A stretch of 8,665 bases of DNA from Stenotrophomonas maltophilia (GTDB taxonomy: Bacteria; Pseudomonadota; Gammaproteobacteria; Xanthomonadales; Xanthomonadaceae). The stretch covers positions 1-8,665 of the forward strand of contig DGIP01000314.1 of NCBI GenBank assembly GCA_002386405.1. The letters run 5' to 3'. Below the pieces are notes generated by a model, which saw nothing but the letters and a program-made list of their open reading frames with translations, was not told the origin of the DNA and made no database searches. Position 1 is the stretch's first letter. Each line of letters opens with the position of its first letter. Shown here piece after piece: positions 1 to 6,865 of this stretch. The position numbers and the translations under genes are program-made.

Positions 1-14
1 CGCTCTTCCGATCT
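1..14. other. Residual Illumina adapter sequence at contig end
   Basis: The first 14 bases, CGCTCTTCCGATCT, are identical to the 3' end of the standard Illumina TruSeq/paired-end adapter. The match stops exactly where plausible SPOR-domain coding sequence begins. I read this as untrimmed library adapter rather than genomic DNA. It stays in frame with the downstream gene and would add the artificial residues R-S-S-D to a translated partial protein. A genomic coincidence is possible but unlikely for a 14-base match at the very first base. Confidence 0.9.
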
Positions 15-15
15 C

Positions 16-282
16 GTGGCCGTGCCGACCGCCCCGGCGGCCAGCAGCGTCGGCTTCGCCGTGCAGCTGGGCGCGTTCGGCCAGGCGACCGAAGCCAACG
101 CCCTGCGCGACAAGGTGCGCGCGGCCGGCTTCAGTGCGTTCGTGGAGCAGGTACGTACCGACAAGGGCACGCTCAACCGCGTGCGCGTCGGTCCCGTCGC
201 CAACCGTGCCGAGGCGGAGAACCTCAAGGCCCAGGTTGCGTCGAAGGTCGGCGTGGCCGGCATGGTCCGGCCGCATCCCTGA
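16..282 (+). CDS. dedD: SPOR domain-containing protein, DedD-like (5' partial)
   Basis: Only the C-terminal 88 or so residues are present, because the gene runs into the left edge. They form a complete SPOR domain, which binds glycan strands lacking stem peptides at the division septum. The first strand motif FAVQLGAF is at visible residues 14-21, followed by a helix rich in Ala, Glu and Lys, and the conserved RVRVGP strand at 55-60. DedD proteins normally have an N-terminal membrane helix and a proline-rich linker upstream of this domain; both would lie outside the window. The symbol is inferred from the domain plus its position immediately before cvpA and purF, the order folC-dedD-cvpA-purF known in gammaproteobacteria. 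The GTG at 16 is not a real start; it is simply the first full codon after the adapter. Confidence 0.85.
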   Translation: MAVPTAPAASSVGFAVQLGAFGQATEANALRDKVRAAGFSAFVEQVRTDKGTLNRVRVGPVANRAEAENLKAQVASKVGVAGMVRPHP

Positions 283-297
283 TGCGGCCCCCCGCAC

Positions 298-1095
298 ATG
301 ATTGATTTCGTGCTGCTGGCGGTGATCGGCATCTCGACCCTGCTCGGGGTGATGCGCGGTTTCGTCAGCATCGTCATCAGCACGTTCTCGTGGCTGCTGG
401 GCGGCTGGGCCGCGCTGATGTTCGGGCGCAGCGCCGCCGCGTGGTGGTCCGCCCCGGCCGCGCCGGGCACCGGCCATTATTTCGCCGGCTACCTCACCGT
501 GTTCCTGCTGGTGATGGTCTCGGTCTGGGCGATCGGCCTGGTGATCCGCCAGGCGGTGCGCTCGACCAGCCTGAACGGCGCCGACCGCATGATGGGTGCC
601 GGCCTGGGCCTGGCCCGGGGCGGCCTGATCGCCTGCGCGCTGCTGCTGCTGGGCTCGTACACCCCGCTGACCCGTGAAGCGACCTGGCGCGACTCGCACC
701 TGCGCGCGATGCTCGACCCCGGCGTGGGCTGGATGCAGGCCAAGATGCCGCGCATGCCGGAGCTGCCGCAGATGCCCAACCTGAAGGACATGCAGGGCCT
801 GCAGGGGATGCCGATGGCGCTGCCGGAGGTGAACATGGCGCAACTGCCCATCGGAGAGTTGGGCAAGCCGGGCGCGACAGGCGATAATGGCGTCCTTGGC
901 CAGTTGCTGGGTGGGCGCGGATGGCCGCGACCGCTGGATGAGACCCCGCAGCAGGCGGTGGACCCCGCCGATGTGTGGGCCAACCAGGCACGGCCAGGCT
1001 CCCCCCAGAACATCGACCCGGCGCTCGTGCGCCCGGACGACACCGCTCCGGCACGGAGCGGTTCCCCCGGCCAGGCACGGCCACCTTCACAGTAG
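298..1095 (+). CDS. cvpA: CvpA family inner-membrane protein
   Basis: This 265-residue protein has the CvpA architecture: four hydrophobic helices at about residues 2-20, 27-44, 62-85 and 101-121, beginning with the characteristic [13 protein letters not shown] segment. E. coli CvpA is required for colicin V production and has been linked to envelope stress tolerance; its molecular function is not well defined. The E. coli protein is near 160 residues, so about 100 extra residues form a soluble C-terminal tail here. Within it, residues 146-180 carry eight methionines with repeated M-P and L-P pairs, and the remainder is rich in Pro, Ala and Gly. The gene starts 15 nt after the dedD stop, with no strong Shine-Dalgarno sequence (the upstream bases are mostly C and G), suggesting coupled translation. 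It ends 29 nt before purF. Confidence 0.9.
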   Translation: MIDFVLLAVIGISTLLGVMRGFVSIVISTFSWLLGGWAALMFGRSAAAWWSAPAAPGTGHYFAGYLTVFLLVMVSVWAIGLVIRQAVRSTSLNGADRMMGAGLGLARGGLIACALLLLGSYTPLTREATWRDSHLRAMLDPGVGWMQAKMPRMPELPQMPNLKDMQGLQGMPMALPEVNMAQLPIGELGKPGATGDNGVLGQLLGGRGWPRPLDETPQQAVDPADVWANQARPGSPQNIDPALVRPDDTAPARSGSPGQARPPSQ

Positions 1096-1111
1096 ATGGG
1101 CCCAGCCCAGC

Positions 1112-1115
1112 GGAG
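1112..1115 (+). promoter_or_regulatory. Ribosome binding site deciding the purF start
   Basis: GGAG lies 9 nt before the ATG at 1125. Together with the need for an N-terminal cysteine after Met removal, it fixes the start and rules out the longer upstream reading frame that overlaps cvpA. Confidence 0.7.
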
Positions 1116-1124
1116 ATTCGCACC

Positions 1125-2591
1125 ATGTGTGGCATCGTCGGTATTGTCGGCAACCAGAACGTCGCCGGGCAGTTGTATGACGGCCTGACCGTCCTCCAGC
1201 ATCGTGGCCAGGACGCGGCGGGCATCGCCACCGCGGATGGCACCCGGCTGCGCGTGCAGAAGGCCAACGGCCTGGTGCGTGATGTGTTCGACGCCAAGAC
1301 CATGTCCACCCTGGAAGGCCGCGTCGGTATCGCCCATGTGCGGTACCCGACCGCAGGTTCCGAAGGCATGGACGAGGCGCAGCCGTTCTACGTCAATTCG
1401 CCGTACGGCATCGCGCTGGCCCACAACGGCAACCTGATCAACACCGAGGCGCTGCGCCAGCAGGTGTTCGAGCAGGACCGCCGCAACGTCAACACCGATT
1501 CGGACAGCGAAGTGCTGTTGAACGTGTTCGCGTTCGAACTGGATGCGCAGCGCCAGCTGACCCCGGAAGCGGCGATCCGCGCCGTGGCCGGCGTGCACCG
1601 CCGCTGCAAGGGCGGCTATGCGGTGATCAGCGTGGTGCTGGGCCTGGGCCTGGTGGCGTTCCGCGACCCGCACGGGATCCGCCCGCTGGTGCTGGGCAAG
1701 CGCGCCCACGCCGAAGGTGATGAGTACATCGTGGCGTCGGAATCGTCGGCGCTGGACGTACTGGGCTTCCAGCGCGTGCGCGATGTGCGCCCGGGCGAGG
1801 CGCTGGTGATCACCGCGCGTGGCGAGCTGTTCTCGGAAGTGTGTGCCGAGCCGGCCGAGCACAGCCCGTGCATCTTCGAGTACGTGTATTTCGCACGCCC
1901 CGATTCGATGATCGACAACGTGTCGGTGCACAAGGCGCGCATGCGCATGGGCATCAAGCTGGGCGAGAAGATCCTGCGCCTGCGCCCGGACCACGACATC
2001 GACACCATCATCCCGATCCCGGATACCTCGCGCGATGCGGCGCTGGAAATCTCGAACGTGCTCGGGGTGAAGTACCGCGAAGGCTTCATCAAGAACCGTT
2101 ACATCGGCCGCACCTTCATCATGCCGGGGCAGGGTGAGCGGGTGAAGTCGGTGCGCCGCAAGCTCAACCCGATCCACCTGGAGTTCCGCAACCGGGTGGT
2201 GCTGCTGGTGGACGATTCGATCGTGCGCGGCACCACCAGCCAGCAGATCGTGCAGATGGCGCGCGATGCGGGTGCACGCAAGGTGTACCTGGCCAGCGCG
2301 GCGCCGCCGGTGCGCTATCCGAACATCTACGGCATCGACATGCCGGCCGCCGAGGAGCTGGTGGCGCACAACCGCAGCGTGGAAGAAATCGAGGCGCACC
2401 TGGGCTGCGACTGGTTGATCTACCAGGACATCGAGGACATGGAAGCGGCGGTGCGTGAGGGCAACCCGGAGCTGAAGTCGTTCGATTCGTCGTGCTTCAA
2501 CGGGGTGTACCCGACGGGTATCGAGCCGGGCTATTTCGAGCGCATCCAGCAGTTGCGTTCGGACGATGCCAAGCACAAGCGCCGCGCCTGA
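1125..2591 (+). CDS. purF: Amidophosphoribosyltransferase (glutamine PRPP amidotransferase)
   Basis: PurF makes 5-phosphoribosylamine from PRPP and glutamine, the first committed step of purine synthesis in the cytoplasm. The protein is 488 residues. Its N-terminal Ntn glutaminase domain begins [10 protein letters not shown]; Cys2 becomes the catalytic N-terminal nucleophile once Met is removed. Glutamine-site elements are visible at HVRY (71-74), AHNGNL (99-104) and DSDSE (125-129). The C-terminal phosphoribosyltransferase domain carries the PRPP loop [15 protein letters not shown] at 358-372. Residues after Cys2 and the absence of an obvious propeptide resemble the E. coli type rather than the iron-sulfur, propeptide-bearing Bacillus type. 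The frame is open 50 codons further upstream, overlapping cvpA, but the ATG at 1125 is chosen because it places Cys at position 2 and has GGAG at 1112-1115. Confidence 0.98.
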   Translation: MCGIVGIVGNQNVAGQLYDGLTVLQHRGQDAAGIATADGTRLRVQKANGLVRDVFDAKTMSTLEGRVGIAHVRYPTAGSEGMDEAQPFYVNSPYGIALAHNGNLINTEALRQQVFEQDRRNVNTDSDSEVLLNVFAFELDAQRQLTPEAAIRAVAGVHRRCKGGYAVISVVLGLGLVAFRDPHGIRPLVLGKRAHAEGDEYIVASESSALDVLGFQRVRDVRPGEALVITARGELFSEVCAEPAEHSPCIFEYVYFARPDSMIDNVSVHKARMRMGIKLGEKILRLRPDHDIDTIIPIPDTSRDAALEISNVLGVKYREGFIKNRYIGRTFIMPGQGERVKSVRRKLNPIHLEFRNRVVLLVDDSIVRGTTSQQIVQMARDAGARKVYLASAAPPVRYPNIYGIDMPAAEELVAHNRSVEEIEAHLGCDWLIYQDIEDMEAAVREGNPELKSFDSSCFNGVYPTGIEPGYFERIQQLRSDDAKHKRRA

Positions 2592-2600
2592 GGCCTGGCG

Positions 2601-3455
2601 GTGAACGCGACGTTGCCGCGGGACGAGGCGGCCGGTGACCTGCTGCGCGCGGCGCAGCAGTGCATGGCCGAGGCGGACCCGCTGCGCAAGGTGGCGCTGA
2701 CGCAGCAGTACGCGGCGCAGTTCCGCGCGGGGCTGTTGAAGGTGCGTGCGGATGCGCCGCCGCCCGAGCCGATCCGCATGCCGGGGCGGCCGCCGCAGTT
2801 GCAACTGGTGCACCCGCGTGAGGTGCCGCGGCGGGGGTTGGGCAATGCGGAGGGGCGGGCGGCGTTCATCCATGCGATCGCGCATATCGAGCTCAATGCC
2901 ATCGATCTGGCGTGGGATGCGGTGTATCGCTTCCGCGGGCTGCCGGGGTCGTTCCATGCGGACTGGGTGGGCGTGGCCGACGATGAGTCGCGCCACTTCC
3001 TGCTGTTGCATGGGCGGTTGCAGGCGCACGGGCACGATTACGGCGATTTCGCGGCGCACAACGGGCTGTGGGAGATGTGCGAGAAGACGGCGCACGATGG
3101 CCTGTCGCGGATGGCGCTGGTGCCGCGCGTGCTGGAGGCGCGCGGGCTGGATGTCACGCCGGGGATGATCACCAAGCTGCGTTCGGCCAACGACCATGCT
3201 ACTGCCGATGTGCTGGAGATCATCCTGCGCGAGGAAGTGGCGCATGTGGCTGCGGGGACGCGCTGGTACCGCTGGTATTGCGAGCGTGCCGGTGTGGATC
3301 CTCGGGCGCGCTTCATCGCGCTGTTGAAGGAATATGCCAACGGGTTCCTCTACGGCCCGTTCAATCTCGAAGCGCGGCTGTTGGCCGGCTTTGAGCAGGA
3401 CGAGCTGGCGGACCTGATCGAGCAGGCAGGTCGTACGCCTGGGCCTTCGAAATAA
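2601..3455 (+). CDS. DUF455 family ferritin-like protein
   Basis: This 284-residue protein matches the DUF455 family, a ferritin-like four-helix-bundle group whose reaction is not established. Likely metal ligands on the helices are Glu97 in HIELNA, Glu129 and His132 in DDESRHF, Glu179 in the VLEARGLD segment, and Glu212 with His215 in REEVAH. This E...ExxH twice pattern is expected of a carboxylate-bridged di-iron centre. The first 80 residues form a more variable helical and proline-rich lead-in. Translation appears to start at GTG 2601, 9 nt after the purF stop, with GAGG (2590-2593) overlapping that stop codon, which suggests coupling to purF. No signal peptide or membrane segment is seen, so it should be cytoplasmic. 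Whether it has any role in purine metabolism is unknown; an oxygenase-like or tRNA-modifying role is speculation. Confidence 0.88.
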   Translation: MNATLPRDEAAGDLLRAAQQCMAEADPLRKVALTQQYAAQFRAGLLKVRADAPPPEPIRMPGRPPQLQLVHPREVPRRGLGNAEGRAAFIHAIAHIELNAIDLAWDAVYRFRGLPGSFHADWVGVADDESRHFLLLHGRLQAHGHDYGDFAAHNGLWEMCEKTAHDGLSRMALVPRVLEARGLDVTPGMITKLRSANDHATADVLEIILREEVAHVAAGTRWYRWYCERAGVDPRARFIALLKEYANGFLYGPFNLEARLLAGFEQDELADLIEQAGRTPGPSK

Positions 3456-3476
3456 GGTTGCAGGGGTTGCTGTTGT

Positions 3477-3493
3477 GCCGGGCGTTGCCCGGC
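3477..3493 (+). terminator. Hairpin after the dedD-cvpA-purF-DUF455 run, possible terminator
   Basis: A perfect 7-bp GC-rich stem (GCCGGGC, loop GTT, GCCCGGC) starts 22 nt after the DUF455 stop. The following TTCATGCATTT is only moderately T-rich, so intrinsic termination is plausible but not certain. It could instead be an mRNA 3'-end stabilising hairpin. Confidence 0.45.
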
Positions 3494-3539
3494 TTCATGC
3501 ATTTGGGCGAACAGCTGGTGGCCCGTGAACTTCTGGTTT

Positions 3540-3643
3540 GGCGGGTCGGTGCGGGTTTGCGGGGGACGCCGTGAATCCGTCCCTGGAGGCTTGGTCGCCG
3601 CATCCATGCGGCTCACACCCCCGCAAACCCGCCCCGACCCACC
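3540..3643. repeat. Large imperfect inverted repeat with internal hairpin
   Basis: Two 26-nt arms at 3540-3565 and 3618-3643 are reverse complements with two mismatches. They enclose a 52-nt centre that itself holds a 7-bp hairpin (GCCGCAT at 3597-3603, ATGCGGC at 3606-3612). A further GTGA/TCAC pair (3571-3574 and 3613-3616) lies just inside the arms. The element sits in the gene-free stretch between the convergent DUF455 and Tle1-like genes. Its form suggests a dispersed intergenic repeat of the Stenotrophomonas/Xanthomonas group or a strong bidirectional terminator. I cannot count copies elsewhere. There is no transposase and no coding potential that I trust inside it. Confidence 0.75.
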
Positions 3644-3688
3644 TTCGACGGTGTATCGGTCGTCGCGGGAACAGCGGGCCGCTTCGCG

Positions 3689-3710
3689 GTAGGGTCGAAT
3701 CCCAATCGAC
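3689..3710 (+). repeat. Degenerate GTAG-headed palindrome, possible SMAG relative
   Basis: GTAG at 3689-3692 is followed one base later by a 5-bp stem (GTCGA at 3694-3698, TCGAC at 3706-3710) around a 7-nt loop. The layout resembles the GTAG-plus-palindrome SMAG elements of Stenotrophomonas, but the stem is short and the loop long, so this is a weak call. Confidence 0.35.
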
Positions 3711-3760
3711 TGCCGATAACGGTGAACCGTTCGGTGGCGCATGAAAACAATCGACGTCCA

Positions 3761-3789
3761 CGAAACGCAAAACCCCTTTAAGCGTTTCG
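3761..3789 (-). terminator. Stem-loop spanning the stop codon of the Tle1-like gene
   Basis: A perfect 8-bp stem (CGAAACGC at 3761-3768, GCGTTTCG at 3782-3789) encloses a 13-nt loop that contains the minus-strand TAA stop at 3778-3780. There is no T-tract after the stem on the minus strand, so it is not a classical terminator. It may protect the mRNA end or pause transcription. Confidence 0.35.
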
Positions 3790-5265
3790 CAACACCACCC
3801 GCTTGCCGTCTTCCGTCGGCCGGTTGATATAGAACAATCCCGGCCCCGGCCGGTATGGCAATTCGCGGGTTGCATCATCGGCCGCATACAACAACGCGGT
3901 GTCGCCGAGCGCATCGAAATTCCAATGCGCCGATTGCATCAGGTAGCGCTGTCGCAGCAGCAGTTCCTGCGCTGCATCGAGCGCTTGGCCTGCCACCAGG
4001 CGTGCGGCAATGGGCCGCAGCTCATCCGGCAGTGCCATCGCCGGATCCGCATCCGGCGTGCGTGCCCACATCACGCCGGCGGCTGCCGCGCGCTGGTGGA
4101 TCAGCCGCAGTGCGACCAGCTGGTAGCGCCAGTCGATCTCGCGTTTGAGCACCACTGCGGCATGCGCGAACAGGACCCACTGCGGCAGCACGCTGTCGCT
4201 GCCGGCCACGCGCATCTGCTGCCAGCGATGCCATACGTCGACCCAGACGCTGTCTTCGCCCAGGCCCAGTGCGGCCTGCCATCGGCGGCAGGCGGCTTGG
4301 GCGCGCAGGTAGACTTGGGTGCTGCGCAGCAGGGCCAGCGGTGGGGTGGTGGTGTCGGGTACGTCGTGGGTGCGGATGCGCTGGCCCTGTGGGCGTGTGA
4401 GTAGTTTCGGTCCTTCGATGCGCTGGTCGTAGCCGCCGCCGATGTTGGCGTGCACGCCGGGCAGAGCGATTTCCTCGTGCTGGGGCGCGACGGAGGTGAG
4501 TGCGAAGTAGTGGCGGTGCTCGTCGCGCGCGGTGACCTGGACCACCTTGTCGGCACAGCCGGCGGGCAGGTTGACGTGCGGCAGTTCGTCGCGCTGGCGC
4601 GCGTCGATCGCGACCACGGTGTCGAACAGGCCGACGAAGCGCACGGGGCGGATCGTGGGGGCGGAGGGCAGGGTCCAGCCGGTGCGGCGCAGCTGTTCCT
4701 GCAGCCAGAGGCGGCCGTCGGCGGCGTTGAGCCGGTTGACTGCGTCGCGTGCGGAGGCGGCGCCGCGCGAGAAGCCGAACAGGTCCAGGCGGACCCCGGT
4801 CAATGCGTGGGGCGGCAGGGTGCTGGCCAGGGCACGCAATGCTTCGGGCAGGCGTACGTCGAGGGCGCGGTGGACTTTGGCCTTCACGCCGCTGGGGCCG
4901 ATGCCGAACGCCAGCCCCATCAGGTCGTCGTCCTTGCCGGTGCGGGTGCCGGCGCCTTCGATGTAGATCGCCAAGGACAGGGTGCCCGGCAGGGTCGGCG
5001 CGGTGCGGCGATGGTCGGGGTAGAGCGCGTGCAGCCGGGCGATGTTGGTCAGTCCGTTGCTGAAACTGCTGGTCAGGCGGCTCTGGTAGGGCGAGGCGTC
5101 ATCGGCCAGCACGGCGGGGGCCGGCGGCCGCGGTGCGGGGGTGGTGCTGCCGGGTGGGCGCGAGGCGTGCAGCAGGTTGTCGGCGTTGTTGCGGGTGCCG
5201 TCAAAAAACAGGCCGATCTGCAGCGTGACCGGCACGGTGGTGGTCGGAGTGGGCTGCCCAGCCAT
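3778..5265 (-). CDS. Tle1-like DUF2235 phospholipase, possible type VI secretion effector
   Basis: This 495-residue protein has the DUF2235 alpha/beta-hydrolase fold found in Tle1 antibacterial phospholipases delivered by type VI secretion. It opens with the family strand and motif LFFDGTRNN (19-27). The nucleophile elbow GFSRG is at 164-168 (Ser166), the acid is probably Asp215 in GLFDTV, and the catalytic His is probably His272 in LPGVHANIGGGY, so a full triad appears intact. There is no signal peptide, as expected for a T6SS cargo, and no XVIPCD-type tail of T4SS effectors. No VgrG, PAAR, Hcp, adaptor or recognisable immunity gene lies next to it, so delivery and even toxicity are inference from the family. 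ATG at 5265 is preceded by AGGGG about 10 nt upstream. At 495 residues it appears to be the catalytic core with little extra C-terminal domain. A housekeeping lipase role remains possible. Confidence 0.85.
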   Translation of the reverse strand: MAGQPTPTTTVPVTLQIGLFFDGTRNNADNLLHASRPPGSTTPAPRPPAPAVLADDASPYQSRLTSSFSNGLTNIARLHALYPDHRRTAPTLPGTLSLAIYIEGAGTRTGKDDDLMGLAFGIGPSGVKAKVHRALDVRLPEALRALASTLPPHALTGVRLDLFGFSRGAASARDAVNRLNAADGRLWLQEQLRRTGWTLPSAPTIRPVRFVGLFDTVVAIDARQRDELPHVNLPAGCADKVVQVTARDEHRHYFALTSVAPQHEEIALPGVHANIGGGYDQRIEGPKLLTRPQGQRIRTHDVPDTTTPPLALLRSTQVYLRAQAACRRWQAALGLGEDSVWVDVWHRWQQMRVAGSDSVLPQWVLFAHAAVVLKREIDWRYQLVALRLIHQRAAAAGVMWARTPDADPAMALPDELRPIAARLVAGQALDAAQELLLRQRYLMQSAHWNFDALGDTALLYAADDATRELPYRPGPGLFYINRPTEDGKRVVLRNA

Positions 5266-5483
5266 GGCCTCGGTTCCCCTGTCGATGCGCGTTTAAGGTA
5301 GCGCGAAAGCGACACGAAGGCGACGTAACTGAACCGCTGTGGCCGCCGGTCACAGTTCGGGAATCTCATTGGTGGGCTCTATTGAATTCACGCGATCGAT
5401 AGGCGCCAGATGGTCTGGCCTGTCGACAGGGGCGGCGGCGCGAACACGTTCACTTCCGAAGTTCACTCAACGAGAGAGGCGAC
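5266..5483. other. Divergent intergenic region between Tle1-like and protease genes
   Basis: Both flanking genes should have promoters in these 218 nt, but I could not identify a convincing -35/-10 pair on either strand. Visible structure consists of a 6-bp hairpin (GCCAGA at 5405-5410, TCTGGC at 5414-5419), an adjoining 12-nt palindrome CCTGTCGACAGG (5419-5430), and a direct repeat GTTCACT at 5448-5454 and 5461-5467, spaced 13 nt start to start. The direct repeat lies just before the protease ribosome binding site. Confidence 0.5.
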
Positions 5484-6740
5484 ATGATGTCCAGTTCGAT
5501 GAGAAAGACCGCAGGTGCGATCACGTTGTTCCTGGCCGCCGTGGGTACGGCGGCGGCCGCACCCCTGTTCCAGCCGGTGACGGTGTTGAGCCGCGCCGGT
5601 GCGGCCAGCCAGCCGGCCGCGCAGGCGGTGCTGTCGGCGCCTTCCAGCGCCGCCGTGCAGGAGGTCCGCGTCGAGGCAGGCGCGGTGGTGGCGGCGCAGC
5701 GGCAACTGGAGTTCGAGCTGCTCGGCACGCCCGTGCAGGCTGTGCAGCAGCGGGTGGAGAGCCTGCCCGATGGCGGCAGCATCTGGTACGGCAGCCTGCA
5801 GAACGCAGGTTCGAAACTGACCCGCCAGGCCGGTGCACAGGATCCGGGCAATTCGGTGATCCTGGTGCGCAACGGCGACACGGTCACCGGTTCCATCCGC
5901 AAGGACGGCACGCTGTACCGGCTGCGTCCGCTCAGTGATGGCCGCCACGTGCTGGTGCAGGTGGATGAGTCGCGCATGCCGGCCGAACACCCGGCCGACT
6001 ACAACACGCTGCCGAAGATCGAGATGCCAGCCAGTGAACGTGCCGGCATTGCAGCGGCCTCGTCGGGCACACCGGCCACCATCCGCGTGCTGGTGGTAGC
6101 GACCAATGCGGCGGTCAGCGCCTATGGCGGCAACATGCAGTCGCTGGTGCAGCTGGCGGTGGCCGAATCCAACCAGGGCTACACCAACAGCAACGTGGGC
6201 ATCACCATGCAGCTGGCGGGCTACCAGGCGGTGGCGTACACCGAGTCGGGCAACTTCAGTACCGACCTGGCGCGCTTCCGTTCGACCAATGATGGGTACA
6301 TGGATGCCATCCACACCACCCGCAACAGCACCGCGGCGGATGTGGCGGTGCTGATCATCAACAACAGCAGCTACTGCGGGTTGGCATCGGGCATCGGCTC
6401 CACCGCGTCGAGCGCGTTCGCGGCGGTGTACTGGGACTGCGCCACGGGCTACTACTCGTTCGCGCATGAGATCGGCCACCTGCAGAGCGCGCGGCACGAC
6501 ATCGCCACCGACTCCAGCACCTCGCCGTACGCGTACGGCCATGGCTATCGTTACCAGCCGGCCACCGGTTCACGCTGGCGCACGATCATGGCCTACGACT
6601 GCACTTCAGGCTGCCCGCGCCTGAACTTCTGGTCCAATCCCAACATCAGCTACAACGGGATTCCGATGGGCATCGCCTCCAGTGCCGACAACCAGCGCGT
6701 GCTGGTCAACACCAAGGCGGCGGTTGCGGCGTTCCGCTGA
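5484..6740 (+). CDS. Secreted zinc metalloendopeptidase, Asp-N (M72) type
   Basis: The 418-residue precursor begins with a Sec signal peptide: basic MRK, then a hydrophobic stretch at 11-20 and a likely cleavage after AAAA near residue 26. Residues from about 27 to 195 form a propeptide, and the catalytic domain starts near TIRVLVVATNAAV (199). The zinc site is HEIGHLQSARHD (328-339): His328, His332 and His338 bind zinc, Glu329 is the base, and Asp339 follows as in reprolysins. The Met-turn is TIMAYD (367-372). Four cysteines (298, 319, 373, 377), all in the catalytic domain, could form two disulfides. The pattern matches peptidyl-Asp metalloendopeptidase, which cleaves before aspartate; Asp-N enzymes are known from Pseudomonas fragi and Stenotrophomonas. 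The propeptide lacks Cys, so latency is not by a cysteine switch. GAGG at 5476-5479 is 4 nt from the ATG at 5484 but 7 nt from the ATG at 5487, so the second ATG may be the true start. Confidence 0.88.
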   Translation: MMSSSMRKTAGAITLFLAAVGTAAAAPLFQPVTVLSRAGAASQPAAQAVLSAPSSAAVQEVRVEAGAVVAAQRQLEFELLGTPVQAVQQRVESLPDGGSIWYGSLQNAGSKLTRQAGAQDPGNSVILVRNGDTVTGSIRKDGTLYRLRPLSDGRHVLVQVDESRMPAEHPADYNTLPKIEMPASERAGIAAASSGTPATIRVLVVATNAAVSAYGGNMQSLVQLAVAESNQGYTNSNVGITMQLAGYQAVAYTESGNFSTDLARFRSTNDGYMDAIHTTRNSTAADVAVLIINNSSYCGLASGIGSTASSAFAAVYWDCATGYYSFAHEIGHLQSARHDIATDSSTSPYAYGHGYRYQPATGSRWRTIMAYDCTSGCPRLNFWSNPNISYNGIPMGIASSADNQRVLVNTKAAVAAFR

Positions 6741-6750
6741 TGGTTTCCGG

Positions 6751-6846
6751 AGCACACGACCAACGGTATGCCCGCCGTAAGGCGGGCACCCTTCGGGCCG
6801 TCGGCAAGCGACGTTAGGAAGGGCTGTGCCCTTCCTTGCGTGTGCT
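6751..6846. repeat. Nested multi-hairpin element in the convergent intergenic region
   Basis: An 8-bp inverted pair (AGCACACG at 6751-6758, CGTGTGCT at 6839-6846) encloses three further stems: GCCCGCC-GTAA-GGCGGGC (6770-6787), CGTCG/CGACG with a 5-nt loop (6799-6813), and AGGAAGGGC-TGT-GCCCTTCCT (6816-6836). The whole can be drawn as a closed multi-branch fold. It begins 10 nt after the protease stop and probably serves as terminator or mRNA end for the protease, for lpxH, or for both. T-tracts are poor. A dispersed repeat or a small structured RNA cannot be excluded. Confidence 0.55.
6816..6836. terminator. Perfect 9-bp hairpin, possible bidirectional terminator
   Basis: AGGAAGGGC (6816-6824), loop TGT, and GCCCTTCCT (6828-6836) form the strongest single stem in the intergenic space between the convergent protease and lpxH genes. 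It is followed by only two or three scattered T residues, so intrinsic termination is uncertain. Confidence 0.4.
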
Positions 6847-6865
6847 ACCGGCATGGCCGGCAATG

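Larger units (their letters stand above)
3456..3777. other. Gene-free convergent intergenic region of 322 nt
   Basis: No credible gene is seen on either strand; the open frames here look like chance frames without family motifs or ribosome binding sites. The stretch holds the post-DUF455 hairpin, the large inverted repeat, a weak GTAG-headed stem (3689-3710), a 14-nt palindrome AACGGTGAACCGTT (3718-3731), and most of a hairpin that runs across the stop of the Tle1-like gene. No immunity-like lipoprotein gene is visible. Confidence 0.7.

Noticed and set aside
975..1124. A 50-residue N-terminal extension of PurF beginning inside cvpA
   Set aside because: It would bury the catalytic cysteine needed at the processed N-terminus. 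The extension overlaps cvpA, while the ATG at 1125 has GGAG at suitable spacing.
489..3245. A 918-codon open frame on the minus strand antisense to cvpA, purF and DUF455
   Set aside because: It is very rich in Arg and His, shows no domain motif, and lies opposite three well-supported genes. Long antisense frames are expected in GC-rich coding DNA with strong third-position bias.
3540..3643. The large inverted repeat considered as a CRISPR unit or insertion-sequence ends
   Set aside because: There is a single pair of inverted arms, no regularly spaced direct repeats, and no room for or trace of a transposase between them.
3350..3914. Minus-strand frames across the 3456-3777 gap, considered as an immunity gene downstream of the Tle1-like gene
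   Set aside because: They overlap the ends of DUF455 or the Tle1-like gene and run through the inverted repeat. They have no lipoprotein signal, no ribosome binding site and no family motif.
4450..5301. A 283-codon plus-strand frame antisense to the Tle1-like gene, considered as a possible immunity gene
   Set aside because: The product is Gly/Ala/Val-rich with no signal peptide, lipobox or membrane segment, and it is fully opposite the catalytic domain coding sequence.
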